DNA from: Candidatus Dojkabacteria bacterium
GTDB lineage: Bacteria; Patescibacteriota; Dojkabacteria; J137
Direction: 5' to 3'
Length of the DNA stretch: 30,726 nucleotides
NCBI GenBank assembly: GCA_020429545.1
Contig: JAGQLF010000002.1
Location: forward strand, 1-30,726
Under the pieces are notes generated by a model. That model ran no database searches, was not told where the DNA came from, and was given only the letters and a program-made list of their open reading frames with translations. Within the stretch, counting starts at the first letter, position 1. The number at the start of each line of letters is the position of its first letter. Both the position numbers and the translations under genes were made by a program. Of this stretch, positions 6,661 through 15,710 are shown one piece after another.

Positions 6661-8484
6661 ATGCAATTTAAGAAAATCATAAAAACTATATTTGGCTTCT
6701 CTATTTTTTTACTCTTTGGAGTGGCATCACTTGGTAGGGTTAATGCTGCAATTGCAGAAAAAATTCATAATCGAACCTTTACACTTCAAGATGATTATAT
6801 TCTTGTAAATGAATCAAAAAAGGTTACAGTTACACAATATGGCTATCAAGTTCCACAAGGTTCATTAGAAGGATTCACTATTTTTAATCCAGTTGAAGGA
6901 GACCCTGAGGCTGAAGAAAAATTACAAAGAACAATTGAATCTATTGAGGTAAAAGACGATTCTGGTAACATCTTAGAGTACGAGCTTGAGCAAAATGAAT
7001 CTAACAATTTTGTAGTGAAAGTCCCTCACCCAAGAAATATAGCAACCAATCAAACATCAGAAATCTTTTTGACGTATAAATCCTACGGTCTTGTTATTCA
7101 AACAGGTGCTGTTAGAGATATATATATTCCTGGCTACCCAAGTGATTATGTATTTGAAGATAACAGAGTTTTAGAAAAGATTTACACTAGATTAGTTATA
7201 TCTAAAACATATCCACGAATAAACTTTTCTTCTCCAAAACAAAATGTGACCGAAGACGGAGAAAATCGAATTATAGAAATTTCACAAGATAATCTAGTGG
7301 GAAATTCTGTTTGGATACAACTCGGAACAAAGCAGTATTTTACATTTGAAATAAATCAGATAATTCCTAAAACTAATACTGTGCCTTTTGCAATAAATAC
7401 ATTTTCTTTACCAATTCCAAGAGATGTACAAAGTGGTCCAATAACTCAAGCAGTTTATTACGAAGAGATTTCACCCAAGCCATATTCAATTTATGAAGAT
7501 AAAGATGGTAATCTAATTGCTCAATTCAAGGCCTCTGCGTCGCAGGAAGAACATATCTATATAAAAGGCTATGCTGAACTAGAGCAGGATCCTGATTTTG
7601 ATTTAACAAATGCTGGTAAGGTTAGTGATATTTCAGAAGATTATGACCGATACTTACTTGCAGGTAATTATTGGGAGGTAACCGATAGCACTATTGAACA
7701 AACTGCAAGCCAGATTAGTGATAGTGAAGATATCTATCAAATTATTCAGGACACGTACGATTTTGTTACTGATCGAATCGACTATAGTTTTGTTAAGAAA
7801 TATGGATTAAATGAACGGAAAGGTGCACTAGCAACTTTAAACGGAGGTGCTGCTGTATGTATGGAATACTCTGATTTATTTATTACACTTTTGAGGGCAC
7901 AAGGAATTCCTGCAAGAGCAGCATTTGGTTATGGATATGGTGCAGCAGATTATGAATCAAGATCGGAAAATAGAATTAATCATCAATGGGCAGAGGTTTA
8001 TATGCCTGCCCTTGACACTTGGATAAATGTTGATACAACTTGGGGTGATTTTGGCAGTAATCTGATTGGTGGTGACTTAAATCACTTTTACTCTCATGTG
8101 GCTTCAATAGATCCAGAAACTCCAAGCACTTCTGAACTTTCATACTTTGGCACTCTAGAATCTATACCTGAAAGAGATATGAAAATTAACATTGTTCAAA
8201 ATATTCCTGAAAATAGCAACGGTAAATCACAAAAAAAACTTATTCAAGAAAACAAGAAGCCAAGCGGAATTGATTCAATAACATATTTAATCGGACAACA
8301 ATCCAGAATACTCAATAACGGAATAAATTCATTTACACAAGATCATCTTGGTTTAAACATTAGCAATATATCTTTTTTGGCAAAATTACTACTTTGTTGT
8401 TGTATTCCATCACTTTTAGTAATGGTAGTATTTATAAAGAAATTCAACCATGGTAAAAAACGAAAAGTTGAGATACTTAATTAG
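6661..8484 (+). CDS. membrane-anchored transglutaminase-like protein
   Basis: 607 residues with a signal peptide or anchor at about 5-30, a large extracellular beta-rich region (about 35-330), a transglutaminase-like core and one C-terminal membrane helix (about 572-593) followed by a basic tail. The core shows the Cys-His-Asp triad in its usual spacing: Cys400 in NGGAAVCMEYSDLF, His441 in NHQWAEVYMP and Asp458 in WINVDTTWGDFG. In this superfamily the fold acts either as a cysteine protease/peptidase or as an acyl-transfer enzyme; which applies here cannot be read from sequence. The topology places the core outside the cell. The gene overlaps the downstream GtrA-like gene by 35 nt, so the two are co-transcribed, and a consensus -10 sits 6 nt before the start. 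Family call firm, substrate unknown. Confidence 0.85.
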   Translation: MQFKKIIKTIFGFSIFLLFGVASLGRVNAAIAEKIHNRTFTLQDDYILVNESKKVTVTQYGYQVPQGSLEGFTIFNPVEGDPEAEEKLQRTIESIEVKDDSGNILEYELEQNESNNFVVKVPHPRNIATNQTSEIFLTYKSYGLVIQTGAVRDIYIPGYPSDYVFEDNRVLEKIYTRLVISKTYPRINFSSPKQNVTEDGENRIIEISQDNLVGNSVWIQLGTKQYFTFEINQIIPKTNTVPFAINTFSLPIPRDVQSGPITQAVYYEEISPKPYSIYEDKDGNLIAQFKASASQEEHIYIKGYAELEQDPDFDLTNAGKVSDISEDYDRYLLAGNYWEVTDSTIEQTASQISDSEDIYQIIQDTYDFVTDRIDYSFVKKYGLNERKGALATLNGGAAVCMEYSDLFITLLRAQGIPARAAFGYGYGAADYESRSENRINHQWAEVYMPALDTWINVDTTWGDFGSNLIGGDLNHFYSHVASIDPETPSTSELSYFGTLESIPERDMKINIVQNIPENSNGKSQKKLIQENKKPSGIDSITYLIGQQSRILNNGINSFTQDHLGLNISNISFLAKLLLCCCIPSLLVMVVFIKKFNHGKKRKVEILN

Positions 8485-8896
8485 TGGAATAATTGGCTTT
8501 GGAGTTGATTTATTAATATTGCTTTTCCTTATTGAAGTAATATTTAATGATTCACAAGGACCCAAAATTATAAGCCTGATTTATAGTTCAAAGTTAATTT
8601 CATCTATTATTGGTCAAAGTGTTAGCTTCACAATAAACAGATATTGGACTTTTAATTCAATTACGGAACATGTTTACAGACAAGTTGTTAAGATGATTAT
8701 GATCTTTATGCTGAATATTTTTATTGCTTCTATTCTCTATAGTTTATATTTTGATGTATTAGATTTATTACTTAAAGGTGAACAGGGAGGAAATTCTTTA
8801 ACTGCAACAATTTCTAATTTCGCAACTTCGGCAACTCAAATGATACTAAATTTCTTTTTCTACAAGTACTTTGTTTTTAGACAAAAATATATCTAG
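8450..8896 (+). CDS. GtrA-like membrane protein (probable polyprenyl-linked sugar flippase)
   Basis: 148 residues with four predicted membrane helices (about 8-28, 45-65, 75-98 and 120-140). The family signatures are the YLISGIIGFGVDLL start, the motif FTINRYWTF after helix 2 and the matching LNFFFYKYFVF at the end of helix 4. GtrA-family proteins are thought to move polyprenyl-phosphate-linked sugars across the membrane for O-antigen, teichoic acid or arabinogalactan glycosylation. The gene starts inside the transglutaminase gene, so translation is probably coupled. No GT-C glucosyltransferase partner is beside it; a family 2 glycosyltransferase lies at 22.8 kb. Its stop overlaps the stop of the opposing gene in the tetranucleotide CTAG (8893-8896). 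Confidence 0.85.
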   Translation: MVKNEKLRYLISGIIGFGVDLLILLFLIEVIFNDSQGPKIISLIYSSKLISSIIGQSVSFTINRYWTFNSITEHVYRQVVKMIMIFMLNIFIASILYSLYFDVLDLLLKGEQGGNSLTATISNFATSATQMILNFFFYKYFVFRQKYI

Positions 8897-9462
8897 TCTT
8901 CTTCTTTATCGTTAGGCAGAAAATCTATAATATCTATGTATTCTCCATTAACAGCTCTTGTTATTATATTATATCCTACCTCTTGCTGGTTACCGTAATC
9001 AGCAAATCGATTAACTACTTTAAATATTTTTGACATATCATTTGGATCTACCAATAAGGAAAGCCTGTGTATTCTATCACCAGTTGTAAACTCTTTATCT
9101 ATAACATCTAGATGGAGAAACGCATAGTTACCTTTTAATGAAAACCAAAAATACTTGATTGATCTCCACTTGAATAACTTATTAAGAGTCTTAATTCCAA
9201 GAGTAGTAATTATGTGTTTTGATTCTTCAGGTGGTGTTGCTCCTTGAATAAACCATAAGAATACAAATGAAACAATCATTAACATTAGTAGATACTGTCC
9301 TCTAAATACTGCATAAACAATAAATACGAGAAAAAAAAGTGAATAATAAACATACCATGCCTTGCTTTTAGGTTCCCATGGCCTTTCTGCAGAAGTCCAT
9401 TCGAATAATGATTCAAAGTTTTTCTTTGTAGATTCAATATCTGTATGAAGTTTTTTAGCCAT
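8893..9462 (-). CDS. two-helix membrane protein of a CPR-common type (DUF5673-like)
   Basis: 189 residues. A short cytoplasmic N-terminus with the pattern EW(x)5RP(x)3KSKAWY is followed by a tight membrane hairpin (about 37-53 and 57-73) and a 110-residue cytoplasmic domain that looks alpha/beta (ITTLGIKTLNKLFKWRSIKYFWF, FLHLDVIDKEF). This layout, with a W-xx-xERP-type lead, KS-x-WY before the first helix and a strand-rich tail holding a SxWF segment, fits a family I recall as widespread in Patescibacteria and annotated only as a domain of unknown function. No enzyme motif is visible. It has its own promoter with TATACT ending 5 nt before the ATG. The family assignment is from memory and is moderate; no function is claimed. 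Confidence 0.65.
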   Translation of the reverse strand: MAKKLHTDIESTKKNFESLFEWTSAERPWEPKSKAWYVYYSLFFLVFIVYAVFRGQYLLMLMIVSFVFLWFIQGATPPEESKHIITTLGIKTLNKLFKWRSIKYFWFSLKGNYAFLHLDVIDKEFTTGDRIHRLSLLVDPNDMSKIFKVVNRFADYGNQQEVGYNIITRAVNGEYIDIIDFLPNDKEED

Positions 9463-9467
9463 AATAA

Positions 9468-9473
9468 AGTATA
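9468..9473 (-). promoter_or_regulatory. -10 box of the two-helix protein gene (leaderless)
   Basis: On the minus strand, TATACT occupies 9473-9468 and ends 5 nt before the ATG at 9462. The gene is divergent from the P-type ATPase gene, whose own -10 lies at 9532-9537. Confidence 0.5.
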
Positions 9474-9528
9474 AGCTACATAAGCAAAAGTTGAAACATG
9501 AATGTATCTAAATATGATGCCACTTTAT

Positions 9529-9537
9529 TGCTATAAT
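9529..9537 (+). promoter_or_regulatory. extended -10 promoter of the P-type ATPase gene (leaderless)
   Basis: TGCTATAAT: an extended -10 with a perfect TATAAT at 9532-9537, 7 nt before the ATG at 9545. Confidence 0.6.
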
Positions 9538-9544
9538 CTAAAGT

Positions 9545-12124
9545 ATGAATTTTGAGCAATTTTCTGGTCTATCCTCTGATGAGGTTGCAAAAAAGAAGTC
9601 ACTTGGGCTAAGTAATACAATGATTGACACCAAAACGCCATCTGTTTTGCAGATATTTTCCAGAAACATGTTTAATATTTCTAATCTAGCTCTTTTCCCA
9701 TTAATAGGAGGACTTTTTTTCTTTGAAGTTTATAGAGATGTTTTGGTCTTATTATTCTTTCTTTTTACTTCAGCAACGACTCAGACTCTTGAAGAAATGA
9801 GTGTCAAAAAAAGACTTGAACAGCTGAAAACAAAATTTAAATACACAGCAAAAGTTTTTAGAGACGGTATGTTAAATGAGATATCTGCAGGTTTATTAGT
9901 GAAAGAAGATATTATTTTGGCTGAAGAAGGAGATACTATCTTAACAGATGGAATAGTATTAAAATCTGAATTTTTACAAATTGATGAGTCTGCACTTACT
10001 GGTGAGTCCGATTATATTAATAAAGATGAGGCTGATGAGGTGCTTTCTGGATCCTTTGTTGTTACAGGCAAATGTGTTTATAAGGCCGATAAAGTTGGAA
10101 ATGCAAATTATTTTAATAGACTAGCAGAAACTTCTACTAAATTAATTAGAAAGCAAAGCAAACTTGAGCAAAACAGCACAATAATAGTCTATATATTTAC
10201 ATTCATAGGATTTGTAGCTGCTGCGCTAAACTTTGTACTTGCTAAAGTTCATGGCGAGACAACTAAAGATATTTTAATTGGAGTAACAACAGTTGTGGGA
10301 AACTCAACTCCTCAAATGCTTTTAATTATTCTTCTAGTCACATTTATTATATCTGTAACTAAACTGGCTAAAAAAGGAATTCTTATTCAAAAACAAAATT
10401 CAATTGACGAACTGGCTACAATTGATGTTATTTGTATGGATAAAACAGGAACAATAACTACAAATGATATGGTTGCTAAACACGAATATATATATAATTT
10501 GAAATCTGCCGATGTAACTTCTTTTTTGGCACCAATAAATAAATTTATATACGGTGTTAATAAAACAGCAAAAACAGTTTTTGATTACTATCAAATTGAT
10601 GAATTTGAAGTTTTAGAAAATGCACCAGATTCTTTCGATCAAATACCTTTTACTTCAAAAACTAAATTTAGTGCAGTTGGTTATAACTCAACAACAATGT
10701 TAATGGGAGCTATCACTAGTGTTGAGAGATTTATGTCCGAAGAAGTGAAGGCTGACTTCAAAAATTGGTTGACAGAAAAAGAATCCGAAGGCTTTAGAAT
10801 TATTGTAGGTTTGTTTTTTAATGATTTGGTTTTAGATCGAATTAGAAATAACGATACTAATTTAAAAACAAATTCTTTCTTTGCCCTAGCAATTGAAGAG
10901 ACACTAAACCCTGGTATTAAAGAAATTTTAAGAACAATTAAATCACAAAACATAGCAGTTAAAATCATTTCTGGTGATAGTTTAGCTTCAGTTTTAAGAA
11001 TTGTTGAAAAGGTTGGAATAAAAAGTACTGATGTTGTTGATTTAAGTCAGTTTGACGGAGATGTAAAAGAAATTGCAGACTCAAAAACTGTTTTTGCTAG
11101 AGCAATTCCAGAAAATAAATTAGCTATTATTGAAGCACTTCAAGAACAAGGTCAAAAGGTTGCCATGATTGGAGATGGTGTTAATGACGTTCTGAGTTTA
11201 AAAAAAGCTGATGTTGGTATTGCAATGGAATCTGGAGCTCCAGTTGCTAGAAATGTAGCAGATATTGTTTTACTAAAAAACGACTATACTAAGATTCCAG
11301 AAATATTTTATGAAGGAGATAATATTATTTTTAATATTAAACTTACAGCTAAAATGTATTTTGCTAGAGCAATTTTATATGGAACGCTTGCTTTAGTATT
11401 TGCATTCTTAGTTGGTTCATTTGTGCCAATAAATCCAACTTCAACACTAATTTCTGGCTTTTTAGGAAGCACATTGGCTAGCTATTTACTAACTGTATCA
11501 AGACAAGAAGTTACTGATCAAAGACTCTTTATGAAAGACATCATTAGTTCGAGTATACCCGTGGGGTTTCTAGAAGGTATAATTGTATCTCTTGTTTATT
11601 TTTTAACTAGAGATTACTTAAACCTAGTTGAATTAAATACTGCCATGATTATGACAATTCTTGGTACTAGCGTTTCTTACACTTTATTCTTACTTTGGAA
11701 ATCTGGAAAGATTCCTAAAAATCCTTTATTTGTAGGAATCGCCCTTCTCATAGCAATGTTTGTAGGCACTATGCAAACGTTAATGCCTATTTGGGAAATT
11801 GAAAACCTGTTCGATCAAATGTTTTTGACACTACTACTGGCACTGGGTATTATCTTGCTGCACTTTATACTATCTTATTTATATACACTTAGTCCGTCAA
11901 AATCACTAAAACGATCAAGCTATCTAATTCCAATTGTCTTATTCCCATTAGCTTTAGTATTCCCATCAAGAGGTTACTATGCCGTCACACCAATACCTGC
12001 AAGTAGTCATTTAATAATTTATTCTTTTGTCGGGATATTTATTTTAACAATGCTTGCTCTACACTATCTTGTTGTGTTTCCATATAACAAATTTGAGACA
12101 AATAAAATTCTAAAAAGAAAATAA
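9545..12124 (+). CDS. P-type cation-transporting ATPase
   Basis: 859 residues. An ATP-driven ion pump with all core motifs: LTGES (151-155, actuator), DKTGT (299-303, with Asp299 phosphorylated in the cycle), SGDS (476-479), GDGVND (543-548) and paired helices before and after the catalytic loop, plus about six helices at the C-terminus. The helix before the phosphorylation site reads GNSTPQMLL (253-260) where many Ca2+/CtpE-like pumps have PEGL, so the conserved Pro is kept but its neighbours, part of the ion site, differ. The nucleotide-domain KGAPE motif is also degenerate (MGAITSVE). No heavy-metal CxxC domain or CPC motif is present, so a P1B metal pump is unlikely. The overall plan resembles CtpE-type class II pumps; the ion is unknown. 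It stands alone and ends 2 nt from the convergent argS. Confidence 0.9.
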   Translation: MNFEQFSGLSSDEVAKKKSLGLSNTMIDTKTPSVLQIFSRNMFNISNLALFPLIGGLFFFEVYRDVLVLLFFLFTSATTQTLEEMSVKKRLEQLKTKFKYTAKVFRDGMLNEISAGLLVKEDIILAEEGDTILTDGIVLKSEFLQIDESALTGESDYINKDEADEVLSGSFVVTGKCVYKADKVGNANYFNRLAETSTKLIRKQSKLEQNSTIIVYIFTFIGFVAAALNFVLAKVHGETTKDILIGVTTVVGNSTPQMLLIILLVTFIISVTKLAKKGILIQKQNSIDELATIDVICMDKTGTITTNDMVAKHEYIYNLKSADVTSFLAPINKFIYGVNKTAKTVFDYYQIDEFEVLENAPDSFDQIPFTSKTKFSAVGYNSTTMLMGAITSVERFMSEEVKADFKNWLTEKESEGFRIIVGLFFNDLVLDRIRNNDTNLKTNSFFALAIEETLNPGIKEILRTIKSQNIAVKIISGDSLASVLRIVEKVGIKSTDVVDLSQFDGDVKEIADSKTVFARAIPENKLAIIEALQEQGQKVAMIGDGVNDVLSLKKADVGIAMESGAPVARNVADIVLLKNDYTKIPEIFYEGDNIIFNIKLTAKMYFARAILYGTLALVFAFLVGSFVPINPTSTLISGFLGSTLASYLLTVSRQEVTDQRLFMKDIISSSIPVGFLEGIIVSLVYFLTRDYLNLVELNTAMIMTILGTSVSYTLFLLWKSGKIPKNPLFVGIALLIAMFVGTMQTLMPIWEIENLFDQMFLTLLLALGIILLHFILSYLYTLSPSKSLKRSSYLIPIVLFPLALVFPSRGYYAVTPIPASSHLIIYSFVGIFILTMLALHYLVVFPYNKFETNKILKRK

Positions 12125-12126
12125 AA

Positions 12127-13854
12127 TTACATTTTCTCAGCGGTCTCAATTCCAAGGAGATTTAAACCATTTTTAAGAACAGTTGCTGTTGCAGTTGCTA
12201 AAAGTAATCTTGCGTTTTTATCTTCATTAGATTCTGCTTTAAGCACGGAGTGTTCAGTATAGAAGCTATTAAACTTACCTGCTAAATCGTACAAGTAGTT
12301 GGCAACCGTATGTGGAGTTATATTTATCCCTGCATTAAAAGCAACCTCTGGATATTCCGATAATGTTTTTAGGACAATGAGTTCAGATTCGCTATTCAAG
12401 CTATTATCTGATACTTCTTTTGAAATTTCAGTTTCAGCTTTTCTAAGAATTGATTTTGCCCTTGCATATGTATAAAGGATATACGGTCCAGAGAATCCTT
12501 CAAAACTTAAAAATTGATCTGGATCGTAGCTAAAATCCTTATGAAATTCGTGAGAAAGAATCAGAAACTTTAGACCTGCATTTGCAACATAATTAACAAT
12601 TTCTTGTTTTTCTTCTTCAGAATAATCTTTCAAATCACTAATTTTTTTATACGCTATAGCTTTTACCTCATCAAGAATATCTGTACCTTTAATACTGCCT
12701 CCCATTCTAGAACTGAATTTCCTACCTCCTTGAAGCATCCAGCCAAATGGAATATGGAAATACCTATCTTTAGTCTCTGGCATTATTTTATTTAGAATAT
12801 GAATTACCACTTTAAAATAATCGGCAATCTCTACTGAAGTAGTAACTATTCCTTTATATAAATCCGGGTACTCTTCAAACTTTTTATGTGCTAGACCTAA
12901 ATCCTTAGCAGAATAAGTTGGATTTCCTTCACTAGTTAGAAACACCCAAGTAGTTAATCCTTCTTTCTCTCCGTTATAAATTATAGCTCCATCACTCTCT
13001 TCAAAAACTGTATCTTTATACTCCTCAACAATTTCTAAAGCTTTTTTATAGATTTCACTTTCTGGATATTCTCTATCATATTCCACACCAAGCTCCTTCC
13101 ATAATTCTTTTTGATGATCTAGACTTATTTTTCTTAACTCTTTATATGTTTTAGTTTCTAAATTATCCACCTCATCATATATGTCTTTATTGATTTTTCT
13201 TATTTGTTCTTCAACCTCTTTATTTTCACTAAATTCTTTCGACGCTTTAACATAACAATCATCAATGAATTTCATTTTTTCGTGAACGTTTAGATTATCA
13301 AAATCAGTAGGTTTTTCTGTATTTAGCCAACCCCAAGTTGATTTGGCTACATGCATACCAACATCGCCATAATAGTTTGCTTTTATTACATCAAATCCAA
13401 GATTCTCATGTAGTTTAACCATAGATAATCCAGAAACTGCACTTTTTAAGTGTCCAACATGAAATGCTTTATGTGTATTTGGTTGTCCAAACTCCACCAT
13501 GACTTTTTTACTTTGACCAAAGTTACTTGTTCCGAATTTATCTTCTTTATCAATAATATCTAGCAAAATATCTTTGAATACTTTTGTGCTTAGTTTTATA
13601 TTAATAAACCCTGGACCTGCAATTTCTAAAGAATCGATATATAGCTCTTTTTTTGAATCATCAGAGATTTCTGAAATTAATTCTTGGGCAATCTCTCTTG
13701 AGTTTTGATTTAACTTGCCTGATAGCTGCATTGCAACATTCACTGCAAGGTCTCCATGAGAAGAATCGTTTGGTCGTTCTACTTGAACAACAATATCAAT
13801 TGAATATTTATTTTTAATAATGTCTGAAAACAGCTTTGCTATCTTATCTTTCAT
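12127..13854 (-). CDS. argS: arginyl-tRNA synthetase
   Basis: Class I synthetase that charges tRNA-Arg. Numbering is from ATG 13854: the N-terminal tRNA D-loop-binding domain is at about 1-110, HVGH (the HIGH motif) at 132-135 in VEFGQPNTHKAFHVGHLK, the KMSKS-equivalent loop reads KFSSRMG at 379-385, and the helical DALR anticodon domain is at the end. 575 residues is normal. A longer frame begins at TTG 13872, but ATG 13854 is preferred because a perfect TATAAT (13866-13861) lies inside the extension and ends 6 nt before it. The ATPase gene converges with it only 2 nt away. The GxNP and DxG motifs near the active site (EGNPTYSAKDLGLAHKK) confirm ArgS. Confidence 0.97.
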   Translation of the reverse strand: MKDKIAKLFSDIIKNKYSIDIVVQVERPNDSSHGDLAVNVAMQLSGKLNQNSREIAQELISEISDDSKKELYIDSLEIAGPGFINIKLSTKVFKDILLDIIDKEDKFGTSNFGQSKKVMVEFGQPNTHKAFHVGHLKSAVSGLSMVKLHENLGFDVIKANYYGDVGMHVAKSTWGWLNTEKPTDFDNLNVHEKMKFIDDCYVKASKEFSENKEVEEQIRKINKDIYDEVDNLETKTYKELRKISLDHQKELWKELGVEYDREYPESEIYKKALEIVEEYKDTVFEESDGAIIYNGEKEGLTTWVFLTSEGNPTYSAKDLGLAHKKFEEYPDLYKGIVTTSVEIADYFKVVIHILNKIMPETKDRYFHIPFGWMLQGGRKFSSRMGGSIKGTDILDEVKAIAYKKISDLKDYSEEEKQEIVNYVANAGLKFLILSHEFHKDFSYDPDQFLSFEGFSGPYILYTYARAKSILRKAETEISKEVSDNSLNSESELIVLKTLSEYPEVAFNAGINITPHTVANYLYDLAGKFNSFYTEHSVLKAESNEDKNARLLLATATATVLKNGLNLLGIETAEKM

Positions 13855-13860
13855 GCTGTA

Positions 13861-13866
13861 ATTATA
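13861..13866 (-). promoter_or_regulatory. -10 box of argS (leaderless)
   Basis: On the minus strand a perfect TATAAT spans 13866-13861 and ends 6 nt before ATG 13854. It gives argS its own promoter downstream of the ParB-like gene. Confidence 0.6.
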
Positions 13867-13897
13867 TACCAATTGAGAGTTTTTTATAATGGAAGAT

Positions 13898-14314
13898 TTA
13901 ATTATCTGCGATAATTTCTGGAATCATGCTTTCTGGTACCTTAATCACTTTAACTTTTTCTTCTCCTTCAATAAATGATTTACATACTCTATGCAATCCG
14001 TCTAATATTGTCCATCTACCTCTCCACTGCATAATATGTATTGGATATTTATTATCGACACCCATAATTCGACTATACCTGTATTCATATTCCTGTGGGT
14101 TATTTATTACATCGACTGGCTTTACATCAAACCAACCTCCGCTTGAAAAGAAAAATGGATAATCAAAGTGCCATATTAAATCTTGGATTGGCAGTTCTTC
14201 AACTTCAAGACCTTCAAGTGACCAGATTTTTTCAATATCTCTGGAGAAATCAAAACCTACTTCTTTTAGCCATTCAGGAATGTTTCTTCCTGACTTTTCT
14301 TCATCATGAATCAT
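13898..14314 (-). CDS. ParB/sulfiredoxin-fold-like small protein
   Basis: 138 residues. The C-terminal half carries TILDGLHRVCKSFIEG (103-117-ish), with LDGLHR at 104-109, followed by a strand VKVIKVP. This is the I-D-G-x-H-R signature of the ParB N-terminal/sulfiredoxin fold, which in ParB binds CTP and in relatives acts as a nuclease, phosphotransferase or reductase. There is no helix-turn-helix or dimerisation domain, so this is not a full chromosome-partition ParB. The N-terminal half (Trp-rich, LIWHFDYPFFFSSGGWFDVKP) was not recognised. It follows murE by 22 nt on the same strand but also has TATACA ending 6 nt before its ATG. Its function is unknown; fold call moderate. Confidence 0.55.
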   Translation of the reverse strand: MIHDEEKSGRNIPEWLKEVGFDFSRDIEKIWSLEGLEVEELPIQDLIWHFDYPFFFSSGGWFDVKPVDVINNPQEYEYRYSRIMGVDNKYPIHIMQWRGRWTILDGLHRVCKSFIEGEEKVKVIKVPESMIPEIIADN

Positions 14315-14320
14315 AAAGGA

Positions 14321-14326
14321 TGTATA
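14321..14326 (-). promoter_or_regulatory. -10 box of the ParB-like gene (leaderless)
   Basis: On the minus strand TATACA spans 14326-14321 and ends 6 nt before the ATG at 14314. It lies in the 22-nt gap after murE, so the gene may be read both from murE and from its own start. Confidence 0.4.
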
Positions 14327-14336
14327 ACCTATTTTT

Positions 14337-15710
14337 CTACTTATCTACACCTCTACTATCTAATTTCTCTATTGCTCTTCTTACTGCCTCTTGATCAGTA
14401 AATGGATATTCAGTTTCACCAAAACATAAACTCTGCTCATGCCCTTTTCCTTCAGTTATAATTACATCTCCAGGAACAGCAATTTTAAAAGCAAATTCAA
14501 TTGCATCAAACCTATTTTGTACGGACTCTTCATCAAAAACAAAAATGTCTCCACGATTTACCTTTTTATCCTCTACTACGTATTTTTGATACTCATCATG
14601 GTCCTTAAACCGTTGCACTAGTCTTCCACCAGACTTTTCTGCCCCTTTTATAATCTGACTGTTAATTTCTTTTAAACTTTCAACCCTTGGATCTTCAGCA
14701 GTTATAATTACAATATCAGCGTACTTTGCACCTGTCTCACCCATTTCGTATCTTTTACTGACATCCCTAAGTCCCGCAGAACCAAAAACGGTTATTACCT
14801 TTCCTAGTCCAGATTTTAGTTTATTAGCAGACTGTAAAGATTTAATTAAAGAGTCATTGTTGTGAGCAAAATCTACAATCACAAAAAATGGTTCTCTTTG
14901 CATTATTTCCATTCTCCCTTTTATTCCAGGAAAGCTTTTCAACACAGTTGAGCTTTCCTTGGGATCAATCCCTAAAACTTGAGCTACATTAATTGCAGCT
15001 AGTGCGTTTTCAACATTGTACATTCCAAGCATAGGTAGGGAGAAATTTGTATTATCTAGTCTAAAATTTATATTTCCATTGCTTTCAGATATATTTAAAA
15101 TTTCGTTAAATGAATAGGTTATAAATCTATCTGTATAAGTATCACCCAAGTAATCTGATAAGAACTTGTACATTTCTTTATCTTCTCTATTTACAATAAT
15201 CTTTCCTGATGGCTTTGTTTTTTTTGCCAAAATCGCTTTTGATTTTGCATAATTCTCCCAGGTTTTGTGCCAATCAAGATGATCCTTCTTTATATTTGTA
15301 AAGACAGAGATATCAAAATGCACATTTCCTAATCTACCTTGTGCAAGTGCATGTGATGAAGCTTCTATAACAACATATTCCATTTTTCTCTTAACCATGA
15401 AAGCAAGTATTTTTTGTAGTTCAAACGGATCTGGAGTTGTAACATGTAATCCTGTTTCTAAATTTTTTTTACCTGCCCTTGCACCTACCGTAGATATCAT
15501 ACCTACGTCATATCCGTTTTCTGATAATAAATGATATATCATCGCGGTAGTTGTTGATTTACCAGATGTCCCTGTTACTCCTATAAATTTAAGTTTTCGT
15601 GCAGGGAATCCGTATCTAACTGAACCTATTAAAGATAGTAATAATCGCCATTGTTTACGTAATGGTTCAGGAACTATGATTTTTAGTGCTTTTAATAATG
15701 CTTGTTTCAT
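14337..15710 (-). CDS. murE: MurE-type UDP-MurNAc-tripeptide ligase, N-terminally reduced
   Basis: ATP-dependent Mur ligase that adds the third stem-peptide residue in peptidoglycan synthesis. Motifs: GTSGKST P-loop (47-53), HVTTPDPFELQ (89-99), EASSHAL (116-122), TNIKKDHLDWH (138-148), YAKSK with Lys158 as the likely carbamylated lysine, GRMEI (265-269), DFAHNNDS (280-287) and GKGHEQ near the end. EDPR (339-342) occupies the DNPR position that contacts diaminopimelate; the Arg is kept, which hints at DAP but does not prove it. The uridine-binding N-terminal domain of ordinary MurE (about 90 residues) is missing: a 40-residue helical segment precedes the P-loop, as I recall for CPR MurE proteins. 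It overlaps adk by 4 nt (ATGA). Confidence 0.9.
   Translation of the reverse strand: MKQALLKALKIIVPEPLRKQWRLLLSLIGSVRYGFPARKLKFIGVTGTSGKSTTTAMIYHLLSENGYDVGMISTVGARAGKKNLETGLHVTTPDPFELQKILAFMVKRKMEYVVIEASSHALAQGRLGNVHFDISVFTNIKKDHLDWHKTWENYAKSKAILAKKTKPSGKIIVNREDKEMYKFLSDYLGDTYTDRFITYSFNEILNISESNGNINFRLDNTNFSLPMLGMYNVENALAAINVAQVLGIDPKESSTVLKSFPGIKGRMEIMQREPFFVIVDFAHNNDSLIKSLQSANKLKSGLGKVITVFGSAGLRDVSKRYEMGETGAKYADIVIITAEDPRVESLKEINSQIIKGAEKSGGRLVQRFKDHDEYQKYVVEDKKVNRGDIFVFDEESVQNRFDAIEFAFKIAVPGDVIITEGKGHEQSLCFGETEYPFTDQEAVRRAIEKLDSRGVDK

Noticed and set aside
9463..9544. Riboswitch or metal-sensing leader before the P-type ATPase gene
   Set aside because: The -10 box lies 7 nt before the ATG, so there is no leader RNA to hold one.
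14095..14316. Open frame on + strand antisense to the ParB-like gene
   Set aside because: It lies within the ParB-like gene, has no recognisable domain and no promoter; a shadow of the true frame.
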